From Steinernema hermaphroditum (taxonomy: Eukaryota; Nematoda; Chromadorea; Rhabditida; Steinernematidae): DNA of 64,000 bases. Positions within the stretch are counted from its first letter, which is position 1; each line of letters opens with the position of its first letter. Below are positions 1 through 9,660 of this stretch, one piece after another. A program made the translations under genes and the position numbers. The stretch is taken from positions 1,822,769 through 1,886,768 of the forward strand of contig CM059624.1 of assembly GCA_030435675.1 (NCBI GenBank), written 5' to 3'. A model generated the notes under the pieces. That model ran no database searches, was not told the origin of the DNA, and saw only the letters and a program-made list of their open reading frames with translations.

Positions 1-669
1 ATGCCTACTGAATTTCTAATACAATTCCTTGAAAAAAAGAGTCCAACTTGAGTGTCCTGTAACATTGTAAAGCTGACTCCTCGAGCCTCACCCCGACGAC
101 ACACAATGAACTCACTTCGGCGCCATGACCGGATTCCTGGAAAGCGCGCGCATTCGGCTGTACGTCGGGAAAAGATCTGAAACTCCCAATTACGCACTTT
201 TATCTGAAAAACACACCTACCGGTAGTTGTAAACAGCGCTATTTTCGACCCAAACAAGTAATTTTGTTCTAGGGCCAGTCCGAAGCCCGTGTTCGTAAAC
301 ATCTCATCTGAATGGGCCGAAATGTTTCTACATCAATTGGTGACACTTACCACTGACCACCAGATCATATCGTCGATTTCTGATCGACTGGAACGTTTCT
401 GAACAAGGAAACAGGGGATTCGTTGAAGAAGATTAGATTTACCTTCTGACCAAGAATCTGTGGTGAAGGCTTGCCCGATCTTGTAGGCCTCATTTACCGT
501 ATCCGGAACGAATTCCTGCTTCCAGATGAGGTTGTTGAGCGTGTCGGCGAAGCTTTCTCGGTTGTACCTTTCTGGCAATACGGTCTCCACCGTATTGACA
601 CCCCGAAGCTTGCCTATGGAACTCAGTACCTGGGTGTACATGGTCACATTGTGGCCATGTTTCGCGAGC
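1..669 (-). CDS. UDP-glycosyltransferase (UGT), N-terminal part, runs off left edge
   Basis: UGTs move a sugar from a UDP-sugar to small lipophilic molecules in the ER lumen. Five exon pieces join in phase on the minus strand: 443-669, 351-398, 221-307, 116-176 and 1-7, separated by GT..AG introns. The joined peptide contains LAKHGHNVTMYTQ, then YDLVVSDEMFTNTGF, then FGSKIALFTTTD and RNPVMAPN. This matches the order in the acceptor-binding half of nematode UGTs (AGHNVT, then YDLVIxD, then a hydrophobic strand, then NPVxxP). The first exon with the signal peptide and the C-terminal UDP-sugar signature are not in view: upstream sequence from 670 gave no convincing leader exon, and the 3' half lies beyond position 1. 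Whether the gene is intact cannot be judged. Confidence 0.7.
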
Positions 670-699
670 CTAGAAGGGTAGGAAGGTCAAGAAGAACCG

Positions 700-1433
700 A
701 AAATTAGGGGGCTGCCTATCTTGAACAGGCAAGCGTCAGGAGGTACTTTTAAATATGATCCAATCTTAGTCAATGAGCTTCACAACCGGTTATGGGGTAC
801 GGCCATGTTTGAGCTTAGGATAGTCCTCAATAAGATAGAGATAGACCTCAATGAGGTAGAGGTTTTAAGTCAATATTTCCAAGCAGATCTAGACTATGGA
901 TCTAGACCCTTATCCAGGATCCGTACCTTTCAGCCAGAGGATGCATCGTGCCAGCGTGACTCTTCGAGTTCCACATGTTCACAAAGAGAATTTCGGAGGC
1001 GGAAGTAGCGGCGACGAACCATAACAGTAGCCACACAGACGACATCTTCGACAGCGGGCCGTGTTTTCGTGGAACGGTCACATTTATGGACCTTCTCGGT
1101 GGTGGGTGTTGCGATAAGAAGCGGGCGGCGATGTCATTCCGCTCCGAAAAGTGTGTTTTGGCGCTGTTTGTCGAGACCCGAACTGATCAAGGCGCCGTCG
1201 GGAACTTGCGACACGATAAGCAAGTGCGAAACGCATAAACCGAGAGTAGACGAAAACAGATAAACGATCTATGGCACAGACTGTGCTGTGCACAGGTCGT
1301 AAACGGGTTAATGACTGAATAGGCGGATGGGTACATTGAACCTTGGACCGAGAATGACGTCTAAGTGTTAAATCAGCCAAAAATGATATCAACAAGAACG
1401 CTTTGAAAACAGTTTCACACGAGCCATTAGGCC
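700..1433. other. No gene recognised
   Basis: Short frames on both strands lack family motifs and linking splice sites. The missing leader exon of the UGT gene should lie here or further right, but I could not identify it. Confidence 0.4.
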
Positions 1434-2170
1434 TTGCGGATGGAGACACCGAGAAGCCCACGAAAAAAGCTTTGTCGCCGGATTATCGTCGGAAAAGGTG
1501 ATGCGTTCGGTCCACTCAGAAATGAGTTGAGTGGGCGGTCGTTCTTGGCCATCGTTGTTGGCACAGTGATCGCCCAGAAGGCCTGGAACACCACGGTTAT
1601 CGTAGTTCGACTGATTCCACGAACCAGTAGCCATATGAGCCTTTCCTTCAAGTCCGTACGCTATTAGAATATTTGCGTTCTAACTTCGGAGAATAGGCCA
1701 TGATTTCGCTTTCCGTTGCAAAAGAATCGTTTAAGATTTTGTCTTCCAAAGTAAGATAATCCTCTGTGAATTACTCTCTTTCAAACTTCATGGAACCAAC
1801 TATAAATTTGCTTTCCATCCTCAGACGACATACTATGATTTCGCGTTCCACGTAATTTTCATAGCTGCAGCCAACGGGCAGTCAAAGTATCATGTTTATG
1901 TCCTATTTCTGATTGAATTGAAGTTTGGATTCTGCTGCGCTCCACCACCACCGGATTCTGCTCTTCGCCTACGCCTCCAAGATGAAGATGCCCTGTAAGT
2001 GCGATGGCTGCGCCGCCAGTCGAACCGATGGAATCTCTCCGTTCGATGGCTACGCCTCAACCTGAACTAGCCCCTTTCGCCGCTTGGAAGCTCGTGCATA
2101 CCCTCAGATCTATGGAGAAAAGGAATCGATCAGCTGGTTGAACGCTGGGAGCAGGCCGTGGACAACCACA
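1434..2170 (+). repeat. Dispersed repeat, copy A
   Basis: The stretch around 1565-1600 (CAGAAGGCCTGGAACACCA) recurs at about 40635-40655 on the same strand and inverted at about 36980-37005. A second block near 2010-2030 (CGCCGCCAGTCGAACCGA) recurs near 40757-40775. The shared blocks keep the same order in copies A and B, so this is an interspersed repeat family, not a conserved gene. Reading frames through it differ between copies. Confidence 0.6.
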
Positions 2171-2913
2171 GTGAATATATTGTTGATTAACGTGATAACT
2201 GTTGTAAAATATACAATTTTTAACAAAGAAAAGCAGGTGGGGGACTGTAATTACTGAAACCTAAAGAAAGGTTTTGGTGGTTTCTAAGACAGATACGATT
2301 CTTGACGAGCCAATCAGACAAGCCATCTACTCATCATCTCATCTCGATCGGCGTGACGTATCATTTACAGCGGTATACTATCTTCGCTAACTTGGTGCCA
2401 GTAACTTGGTCTTTTTAAACTACGACAATCCGATTCTTGGTGCTTGATGACAGGCGATCAAATACCGGATTTATCGGCGGATAATATTAATAGTAATCTC
2501 AAAAACAACCGATTTTTGAGTGCGTTTCGGCTGATGTGAAATAACCAAAACATCTTACGCGGCCGTAGCGGTTTACGAATAAGGAGGCGTTAGCTGATCA
2601 CTGATTATAACATGACATGCTCACTTATTTTGGGTACTAGTATACGATAGTGTACGATCAATTTTGCTCCAACATCTTTCTCGGGGTCGAAATTTAGTGT
2701 TACGTTGCGCAATGATTCATGATTTGACGAGTTAGCCGATTAGGACAACGCAGATTACTGGTAGAACACGGTGGATTAGTGACTCTGTGTTTTCGTTGTT
2801 TTTATTTTTCTTTTCTTAAGAAGCTTCAACATAATATCTTTATGAATAAAAGTACGCGATGGATACTAAAAGTGAATAGACATTGATGACACATTAAAAT
2901 CAATAAACCCGGC
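2171..2913. other. No gene recognised
   Basis: AT-rich sequence with frequent stops in all frames. I see nothing beyond the tail of the preceding repeat. Confidence 0.4.
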
Positions 2914-3110
2914 TCTTCGGTCTTGGACTTCTACGCCGATCATTCATCGTTGCTAATCTAATCATCGTTGAGGCGAATATCGAATTCTTCGTTTGCCATC
3001 ACTTTTGTCTTCGCCTAGTTGATCTTCAGCCCAAACTTTCGCGTCTCGTCGCTCAGCTCATTTATCAATTTTTGGAGCTCCTTCCAAACCCGGCTGCGCG
3101 CGAATTCGCG
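2914..3110 (-). mobile_element. Decayed LINE reverse-transcriptase fragment 1
   Basis: On the minus strand one frame reads KELQKLINELSDETRKFGLK followed by IN, a stop, then AKTKVMANEEFDIRLNDD. The pattern 'GLKIN-x-KTKVM' is a hallmark of non-LTR retrotransposon reverse transcriptases, just downstream of the catalytic FADD box. The in-frame stop after GLKIN shows it is dead. About 130 bp are nearly identical to fragment 2 at 3727. Confidence 0.7.
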
Positions 3111-3139
3111 CCCTCCAGGTACTAAAAGCCAATTAGCCT

Positions 3140-3245
3140 GTAGCCCTGCGGGCGGCAAGATTGGCGCTCATGGATAGGGCTGAAGTTGGGGCCAAAAAAC
3201 AGTAGCCCTGCGGGCGGCAAGACACTATAGCCCTGCGGGCGTAGC
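3140..3245 (+). repeat. Three copies of a 19-nt repeat
   Basis: The string TAGCCCTGCGGGCGGCAAG appears twice, near 3140 and 3204, and a third time in shortened form near 3228. The spacing is irregular, so this is not a CRISPR-like or simple tandem array. Confidence 0.6.
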
Positions 3246-3395
3246 ATCGCCAGAGACATAGTAGAAGTAGAGCGCTACCATCTCAGCTGCTTATGTGGCT
3301 CATTGCGAACGTTCTCTGTTTGTAAGCGGGCGGTGTCGGGTTCGGTTTCCCTCGGGGTCCTTATTTTGTGTGGGTGTTTCCGCCGTGCGCACGGA

Positions 3396-3423
3396 AAAAC
3401 ACACACACAGACACACACACGCA
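3396..3423. repeat. AC-rich microsatellite
   Basis: A short imperfect run of AC dinucleotides interrupted by AG. Confidence 0.8.
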
Positions 3424-3726
3424 GACCAACGGACCCGTCGGTTCTCCGTTTATATATAGGGGATGAAGGATGTTCGAGTTGAGAGTTGTGTGTCGACACG
3501 TAATGTCGACATTCTGCCACCGTTGAATTGGCAAAATCTTCTCGTCACACTCTTATCGCCCGTCTACCTTGCCGGCGAATGGTTGGTGGCCTCCATTCTG
3601 AAATCAGTGTTGATCGGTTACGACGGTCCACGGCCCGATTCGCCATGTTCCATGCGAATTTTCAGTTTCTTTTCGTTGCTGTCTCGCAGACGTCTTGGTT
3701 ACTCCTCGGAGCCAGTCGTTTGTTCT

Positions 3727-3980
3727 TCGGTCTTGGACTTCTACGCCGATCATTCATCGTTGCTAATCTAATCATCGTTGAGGCGAATATCGAATTCTTC
3801 GTTTGCCATCACTTTTATCTTCGCCTAGTTGATCTTCAGCCCAAACTTTCGCGCTCTTGGAGCTCCTTCCGAACTGGCAATGAGGGCTATGACATCAGCA
3901 AATCGAAGTTTGTTGAATCTTCTACCATTTACGCTAATCTCGAGTTCGTCACTTCGGAAAACGTTCCCCGCAGTTTCTGA
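3727..3980 (-). mobile_element. Decayed LINE reverse-transcriptase fragment 2
   Basis: On the minus strand this reads LEISVNGRRFNKLRFADVIA, then LIASS, then after a small deletion GLKIN and KTKVM. FADVIALIA occupies the position of the FADDxxL catalytic box of LINE reverse transcriptases, but the second Asp is Val, and the linker before GLKIN is shortened relative to fragment 1. The copy is therefore inactive. Both fragments have the same orientation and share a nearly identical block of about 130 bp, which suggests a local duplication. Confidence 0.7.
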
Positions 3981-4302
3981 GTTTTGGACTTATTACGATG
4001 CATTCTGACTTACAAGAAATGTTCCTTGTCAGGTCCGTTTAGATATCATATTCAGAGGAAACCCTGGTAAGACCATGGTACCAGAAATCGTGTTTATGTC
4101 GATCACACAACATCGCGTGTTTTGAGTAGGGGTGGATAAGTCTATTTCTACTAGCTATCGAGAGATCAAACGCTATGGTGCTCTTCTTAACCTTATGCAC
4201 TACATCTGCGATCCTGGCTTTTCTCGAACCACCCAAACTCCTCCCCACATTACCTCACCTTATGTGAAAACGTTGAGTAGTGCAACAAGTCATTCGAATA
4301 CC

Positions 4303-4764
4303 ATGTGTGGATCTATGATCATGCTCTGGGTCACGCTCCTATTCACCACGATTTCTCCCAAAAGTGTACGTGTCAGACCATGGATGAAATATGGATTGGC
4401 GTTCGAACGCTACAGTATCCCTCTGCGCCTTTCTTTACATGGCAACCACGAGGGTAAGGACGCAAATCGAAGTGTTTCAGATAGTTGATTCTTAAGGACG
4501 TCGGAGCATTTCGTCACAGGATCCAGCATGTTTGATCCAAGTCCCGGACACGATGATGTTCCACGGAATACTGCAGACCTTCTACACCTACGACACAAAA
4601 CAGAGTGCTTGTGTTGTCATCTTAGGAGTGACGATTCGCAGCTCTGCGCCAAATGTGTTCCGCAACATGAAGGTATAAACCGATGGTTAGCGGTCTATTT
4701 AGCCTTCTTCGTTTAGGATTGCATAATGACGTGCTGTCCCAATGACTCTTGCCAGAGGATGTAG
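4303..4764 (+). CDS. Secreted Kunitz/BPTI-type protein, three exons
   Basis: Exons 4303-4453, 4497-4672 and 4717-4764 join in phase through introns of 43 and 44 nt to give 124 residues. The start has a hydrophobic signal sequence (MIMLWVTLLFTTIS). The Kunitz core reads PACLIQV, then TFYTYDTKQSAC, then APNVFRNMKDCIMTC. This matches the family pattern of Cys1, the (Y/F)YxYD strand with Cys3, the NxF turn, Cys5 and Cys6. The Cys2 and Cys4 positions hold other residues (HGIL and LGVT), so the disulfide next to the inhibitory loop is missing and protease inhibition is doubtful. The tail adds two Cys (CCPNDSC). The chosen splice at 4497 is the only one that keeps this frame open. Function is unknown beyond the fold. 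Confidence 0.65.
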
Positions 4765-4838
4765 CAAAATCACGGAAAAAGAGCGAGTCTATTGGAGTGA
4801 TGAGGGAAATGGGGACTTTTGTTGTTAATACATACATT

Positions 4839-4844
4839 AATAAA
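4839..4844 (+). promoter_or_regulatory. Poly(A) signal for the Kunitz gene
   Basis: AATAAA lies 75 nt after the stop codon, on the gene strand. Confidence 0.6.
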
Positions 4845-4849
4845 TGGAT

Positions 4850-5589
4850 CTATTGAATGACATTCCACACTTCTGTCTAGATTTCTTTTTTGGTTAGAGC
4901 ATGTGTTTTCGTTTTCGAAAACGAGGACGCAAGCATGGCAGACCGATTCACGAAGAACGGCGATTCACCAATGGTTGAGCACAATGGGATCAGCTTGATG
5001 ATACATCAATAAATGTTTTAAATGTGTTTTTTAATAACACATGTGATTGCTGACAAAGCTGAATGCTACTCAGCCACACGGCACGACAAAACGATAGAGT
5101 TTCATGGTTGTTTCATATTAGCGGAGGTAGAGTGCCTAGACTGCATATCAGAGTTTAATGTGCGCTGATCGAGATGAGGTGTGCATCTATGATGGAGTTT
5201 ATATTGGAGGACACATAAAGTCCCTTGCCCCAAGCCACACTATTCATCTAAATCAGGGTTACGAAATACAGGGTGGCGCAAGCAAGAACAGAAGTCCTGA
5301 ATGTCATTTCTGTGTGCATCAAATCGCGAGACCGGTTGGTCTCTTTCATTCATTGATTTTCCAGCTTTAGACGAAACTCGACGGCGCTCTTTTGGTGGTT
5401 TTCGGCTGTTAAGAGATGTATATGTATGACGTAGAGATCCCAAAGGTCTTGAGATTAATCATATAATCTGCTCTAGAACAATAAGACCTTCACACTTCCG
5501 ATTGGAACAATTTACTTCCTCACGGCCCACTTCCTTCTCACATAGAAAATAACGTACTTTATGAATCAAAAAATCTTAAATTTGCACAA
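4850..5589. other. No gene established
   Basis: A minus-strand stretch at 5240-5388 stays open after an acceptor-like CTTAACAG and could be an exon (it contains FDAHRNDIQDFCSCLRH), but no partner exon was found. I see nothing else. Confidence 0.3.
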
Positions 5590-6452
5590 TTAGTCCTTAT
5601 TCCAACCCTTAATTTCGCCAGTCAACCTTAGTTCCTCCTGCTGCAAATCGAACACATGCTGCAAAAGTAACTTCTTGAATTCACCGGCCGATGACGACTT
5701 CTTGATCTCCTTTTCTACGTAGAAGTTCCACTCCTCCTCGGATAAGTACTTCTTGAACAGCTTGCTGATCTTGTCGTCGAGCATGTTGTCGTGCACGTGT
5801 TGGATCATGTCCTCGAGCACTTTTAGAACTCTTTCCACTTTCTGCAGTTGCTCGAGCTTTTGGATTACGGTAGGGTCTGGTGGGACCGTTTTCTCGGGCT
5901 GTGGCGCGCGGTCCTTTGCCGTCGCTTCGAGGAGCCTAAAGAGAAAAGACATATATTGGGAGCAATATCTGTTTTTTGTGTTTGGATTAGTTGTTGTTTA
6001 GTTGAAAGTGATCCGCAAGGCCGTGGACATTGAGTCGGAGTGTAATCTGAACCCACCGTACTCGGATACTGCAGGATAGATCTTATGAACCAACCCGTCG
6101 AGTCAACCACAAATCACCGAATATGGGACAGGTCTACTCCATGATCATGGATTAGAATGACCGTGGAGCCCCCAAATATGCCATAATTTGGACTTAATAT
6201 CTACCTCTGACCTACCTGCTTCTCAGATTCACCAACTGGTAAGTTAGCGCCGTGAAACTCCCAAATCCAAAAGCAATGAGCATCCAGAATCTGAGATGCG
6301 AATGTCGCTCATATTCGTACAGTTTCAGATCTAAATCGTGGATGGCGTGCTCGACTTTCTAAAAGCTCAGCATGAAACACAATCGACTCAAGCTTCCGCC
6401 ACCTTCAGTTGAGCCAAAATATGGTCATATTCCGTTTTTTCCGTCTTTGATC
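5590..6452 (-). CDS. Coiled-coil protein with one membrane segment, 5' end unresolved
   Basis: Exons 6403-6452, 6216-6358 and 5590-5935 join in phase. The peptide begins in a charged helix (HILAQLKKVEHAIHDLDLK), crosses one hydrophobic segment (FWMLIAFGFGSFTALTY), and continues in a long heptad-like region ending in GWNKD and a stop at 5590. The first coding exon must end in phase 1; an upstream frame at 6525-6716 looks like a mitochondrial presequence but does not splice in phase. I do not recognise the family. A single-pass protein of a mitochondrial or ER membrane with a cytosolic or matrix coiled coil is plausible, but this is inference. Confidence 0.55.
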
Positions 6453-6636
6453 CTGTATTTTGAGTCGACAAACATCGAGCGGACCCACAAAAAAAACAAA
6501 GTTACATTCGGCTTTTGGATGGATTTACCGACATGGCGGCGGAACGCGATAGAAGTGTTTGGCCAAAAAGAGCAGCCTGTGATGAGAACGGGCTAGAATC
6601 ATCTGAAAGGAAAGGCGCTGGAAAAAGGCCGTCACG

Positions 6637-6789
6637 ATGCACAAACAACTCGCGAGCGCGCTTATCGATTGTTTTGCGAAAGGACGCCGCGAAACGGCCA
6701 TCAAAAAGGGTAGCAAACAGGTGCCGTTCGCACTTTTTGTCAGAAATGCTTTTTACGCAAAGAAAGACTCGATCATAACGGACGAGTAA
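6637..6789 (+). other. Ambiguous coding segment, open on both strands
   Basis: On the plus strand an ATG opens a 50-codon frame (MHKQLASALIDCFAKGRRET and on) that ends next to a good donor (GAGTAAGC). On the minus strand the overlapping frame 6525-6716 also stays open and looks like an organelle-targeting leader. Only one is likely real. No homologue is recognised for either. Confidence 0.25.
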
Positions 6790-6861
6790 GCCCTTATCCT
6801 GATGTCTTGAAACTCGATATCCATTTATCTAATAGGTAAACAGTTGAATGTTCCTTTCAGT

Positions 6862-6933
6862 GGGGGTATAGCTCAGGGGTAGAGCGCTCGCTTAGCATGC
6901 GAGAGGGCTGGGGTTCGAATCCCCATACCTCCA
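6862..6933 (+). tRNA. tRNA-Ala (AGC)
   Basis: A complete cloverleaf can be drawn. The acceptor GGGGGTA pairs with TACCTCC with one G-T pair. The anticodon stem CTCGC/GCGAG encloses TTAGCAT with anticodon AGC. The T arm TGGGG-TTCGAAT-CCCCA is perfect. Internal promoter boxes A (TAGCTCAGGGGT) and B (GGTTCGAATCC) are intact. The discriminator base is A, and a T run follows for Pol III termination. Confidence 0.97.
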
Positions 6934-7084
6934 GAACCTTTTTTTCTGGTTTCTTTCCAAATCTCTGAAAAGATGCTTCTGCCGAAGTGTTATAAAGCAG
7001 ATCTACTTTCCAGCCTTTCCAAAAATTATCTTTTTATTTTGCCACTCTGCATGGTAGACGCATACATACATAAACCATCGAATG

Positions 7085-7270
7085 CTAATCTTTTTTGCAG
7101 GTATTGAGTAGTTCGCACAAGACCCCTAGACGCACGTAGCCAGCCTCTCCATGGCCAGGGGCGTTGAAGTGTCCGTAAGGCTGATGGCCAACATCTCCAT
7201 TGGGATCGAACATAGCCTGCACGGAGACGAAGACGGCCAGGAAAGCGAGAAGAAGGAAGACGGTCTTCAT
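7085..7270 (-). CDS. Short secreted peptide, 61 residues
   Basis: The start MKTVFLLLAFLAVFVSVQA is a textbook signal peptide with cleavage after QA. The mature part is rich in Gly, His and Pro (HQPYGHFNAPGHGEAGYVRL) and ends in LCELLNTCKKD with two Cys. No known family is recognised. The sequence around the start, GCAACGATGAAGACCGTC, is shared with the divergent gene at 7626, indicating two diverged duplicates. A TATA-like CATAAAAGGG lies about 45 nt upstream. Secretion and an antimicrobial or cuticle role are guesses from composition only. Confidence 0.65.
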   Translation of the reverse strand: MKTVFLLLAFLAVFVSVQAMFDPNGDVGHQPYGHFNAPGHGEAGYVRLGVLCELLNTCKKD

Positions 7271-7625
7271 CGTTGCCAGAAGGAGTTCATGCTTTGGCAG
7301 TAGTGGCTCCCTTTTATGGAGAAAAGAAACGGTTCACCTTTGAAAATTAATTTTTTGCTTTCCTTCCGAAAGGAGATGTTTCTTTCCATCGCCCACACTT
7401 TTGTGACGAGCCCGGATTATGCGCAGTGTGCAGAAAGGCAGGGGAGAATAAATGACCTCCGAAATGCCCGATCCGTTTAGAGCGCAAACTCCGCATAATC
7501 TCGATTCCTCACAAAAACAGTCGAAAAACCCGGATATAATCAAACAAATTAACTCTCGCCGATCAATCGCTGCGTTTTCTCCGTTTAAAAGTGTAGCTCC
7601 ACGGCCATCACGACATCTAGCAACG

Positions 7626-7793
7626 ATGAAGACCGTCCTCCTCTGCCTTCTCCTCGCTCTTGTTGCCGTCCTCGGCTCCGTTGATGCTCTGAAGTGTTTC
7701 CCTAATGATTGGTGCCAATATGAAGGATATCCCCCCTTCCGCGCTTCTTGGTATTACGACTACGGAAGACCCGGCTACCGAGGACCCAAGTGA
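7626..7793 (+). CDS. Short secreted peptide, 55 residues
   Basis: The leader MKTVLLCLLLALVAVLGSVDA is followed by a mature part with CFPNDWCQYEGYPPF and ends in YYDYGRPGYRGPK, rich in Tyr, Gly and Pro. Start choice: the ATG is the one whose context matches the divergent gene (GCAACGATGAAGACCGTC). A TATA-like TTTAAAAG lies about 40 nt upstream. No family is recognised. The shared leader with a different mature region is typical of fast-evolving secreted peptides. Confidence 0.65.
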   Translation: MKTVLLCLLLALVAVLGSVDALKCFPNDWCQYEGYPPFRASWYYDYGRPGYRGPK

Positions 7794-7883
7794 ACTGGCT
7801 ATGATCCTGATACCCGAATTGGAAGACTTCCTTCGATAAATTCCGTTATATTTGTGACGATAACATCAACAATGACAAAACCC

Positions 7884-9055
7884 TTAACTATCCTTCAACT
7901 GATGCAGCACGTAAACAACAAGCTCGTAAGTGCTCAACGTAATAGCCGTGTTAGGGATTGTCCGCATGAGCTGAAAAGGATCATTGGGCAACGCATTGTG
8001 GAAGGGTGCACCAACCTGAGCAGCCAAACCGCGATACATTGAACGGTAGCCCTCCCGGTACAGCTGGCAGAGTGTCGAGAAGAATCCTTTCGCGTTCTCC
8101 TCACGGACTCTAGTGCGGACAACTTCTACAACGAGCACCTGGACATAAAGTACAAGAGAAGAGAACAAGCTCACCATGCGGATAAGTAATGATGGAAGCT
8201 AAGAACTTTGCGGCTCCTCCACACGCCATGCAACTAATGAAATTCGGCGGTTTCTTGTCGCTATTCCTCTCAGTTCCAATGCGCTCGTTCACTATTTTCC
8301 GGAAGTATTCGTACAATACAAACTGTATTATCGTCTCCGAAATGCCGATATATGATGCAACGACTCCCTGTAACGATCTACGTAAAATTAGGCTTCTGAC
8401 ATGAACAAACTTTGTAAAACGCTTTAATGCCTTCAGTCTGATAAACACGGCGAACACAACTGCCTATTGAAATAGGACCTTCGTGTAGTTGAAGCCGTGT
8501 CTTCACTAGCCATATTGGATTCGTGACAGTTGCGGTGACGAAGCCTAAAATACATTCACTCACGGATAAACATATAATTACAAACTGGCCTCCTGTTCCG
8601 GCGGACATCATATGAACAATAGGAGAATCCGGTGTGAAGGCCGGGTGTTTATTCCAGAAACGTTTACTGCTTGAATAAACGCAAAAGTAAACGGCCCTGT
8701 AACACAAAATTAGAGCTGCAACAGATCGGTTTCTCGTATTACTTTGAAGGTGCCATCCCAACAAGATTCGGTCCGGTCCCCTTGTACAAAGCTCCAATAC
8801 CTTCCTTTTCTATGATATGCCTGAAAGAAAAAAATACACTGGAAGCTGACGAGTTTAATCCTACGCTATATGGGTAAACACCGAACCCCTCCTAGAAATA
8901 GAGGTTTTCAAGCCGGAAGTTGAGGGAATCAAGCCATCTCTGCCGCGAGAGCTCTGAAGCCGCGTTTTCACAACTTCTAGGGGACATGTGATGCACGCAC
9001 CGACTGTCCCGCCAACTGCGCCGCCGACGAAATGCATCAGAGCTTCGCGATCCAT
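7884..9055 (-). CDS. Mitochondrial pyrimidine nucleotide carrier, SLC25A33/36 type
   Basis: Seven exons (8880-9055, 8743-8820, 8590-8696, 8411-8544, 8175-8367, 8016-8125, 7884-7970) give 294 residues, the usual size of an SLC25 carrier. All three repeats of the family show their signature: [26 protein letters not shown] and [27 protein letters not shown] and [15 protein letters not shown] match the SLC25A33/36 subgroup, which exchanges pyrimidine nucleotides across the inner mitochondrial membrane. The start ATG lies 3 nt after TTTCTTCAG, consistent with trans-splicing. One intron (8545-8589) appears to use a GC donor; reading through it would add 15 residues in frame. Several other introns are about 45 nt. 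Confidence 0.92.
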
Positions 9056-9420
9056 TTCCTGAAGAAACAAAGCTGGGAATCAGAAACGACACAAAATGCG
9101 TTAAAACGATCTACGGACATCAGTGTCAATGGAAATGTATTCGAAATTGTGCGTCCCATCACTACCCACAGCTACTGTGTTCTAGACAAAGATGCCAAAT
9201 GAGCCGGAGTCGAGCCCGAGCCTCCGAGTCGGCTCCGATTGCATCATCCCGAGCAGAGTCGGCTCGGACCACCCGGTCAACTGAGCCGGAGCTACGGGCG
9301 AAATCAACCCGAGTGGGCATCTCTGGTTCCACGAATTTCGGAAGATTAATTTGAAAGGGACAAACGACCGTTAGCTCAGCGCACCAAATGCGACAGAAAT
9401 AACCTGCCCCAAAATTCGTG

Positions 9421-9550
9421 GCGAGAGATTGAGGAAATGTCGGTTGCCCTTCAGGCGGATTGCTGTACGAATTCAAATAATGTTTGAGTCCCACCCCGTA
9501 CTGTGTCTACAATAAGTCGTCTGCACCGTTCAGACAGTCTCAAATCACAT
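9421..9550. repeat. Direct repeat upstream of F-box-like gene A
   Basis: This block (including CCGTACTGTGTCTACAATAA) recurs at 11426-11545 with about 85% identity by eye. Each copy precedes one of the two tandem F-box-like genes, so the repeat probably marks the unit of a tandem duplication. The second copy contains a perfect small hairpin, GTCTGCA-CCG-TGCAGAC. Confidence 0.7.
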
Positions 9551-9660
9551 TCGCTCCCTTTGGGCTCACCACCTGTCAGATGAGAAACATTTTTAATGCT
9601 TTGCGCGCTTTTCTCATTTTTACGACCTAACTTTGTCTTTACTTTCAGGTCTACACAGCC

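Noticed and set aside
4380..4454. Frame DEIWIGVRTLQYPSAPFFTW resembling a C-type lectin
   Set aside because: No following lectin Cys pattern, and the frame does not connect in phase to the next exons as well as the Kunitz model.
4528..4716. Cys-rich frame (KTECLCCHLRSDDSQLCAKC) that looks like a zinc-binding protein
   Set aside because: It overlaps the Kunitz exon in another frame; only the Kunitz frame continues across the next intron into a conserved CxxxC end.
8110..8797. Long minus frames through carrier introns
   Set aside because: They read through 40-50 nt introns; the spliced model matches the SLC25 family residue by residue.
9162..9494. Minus frame of 110 codons upstream of gene A
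   Set aside because: Covers the repeat and a run of GAGTCGG-like sequence; no domain or splice partner.
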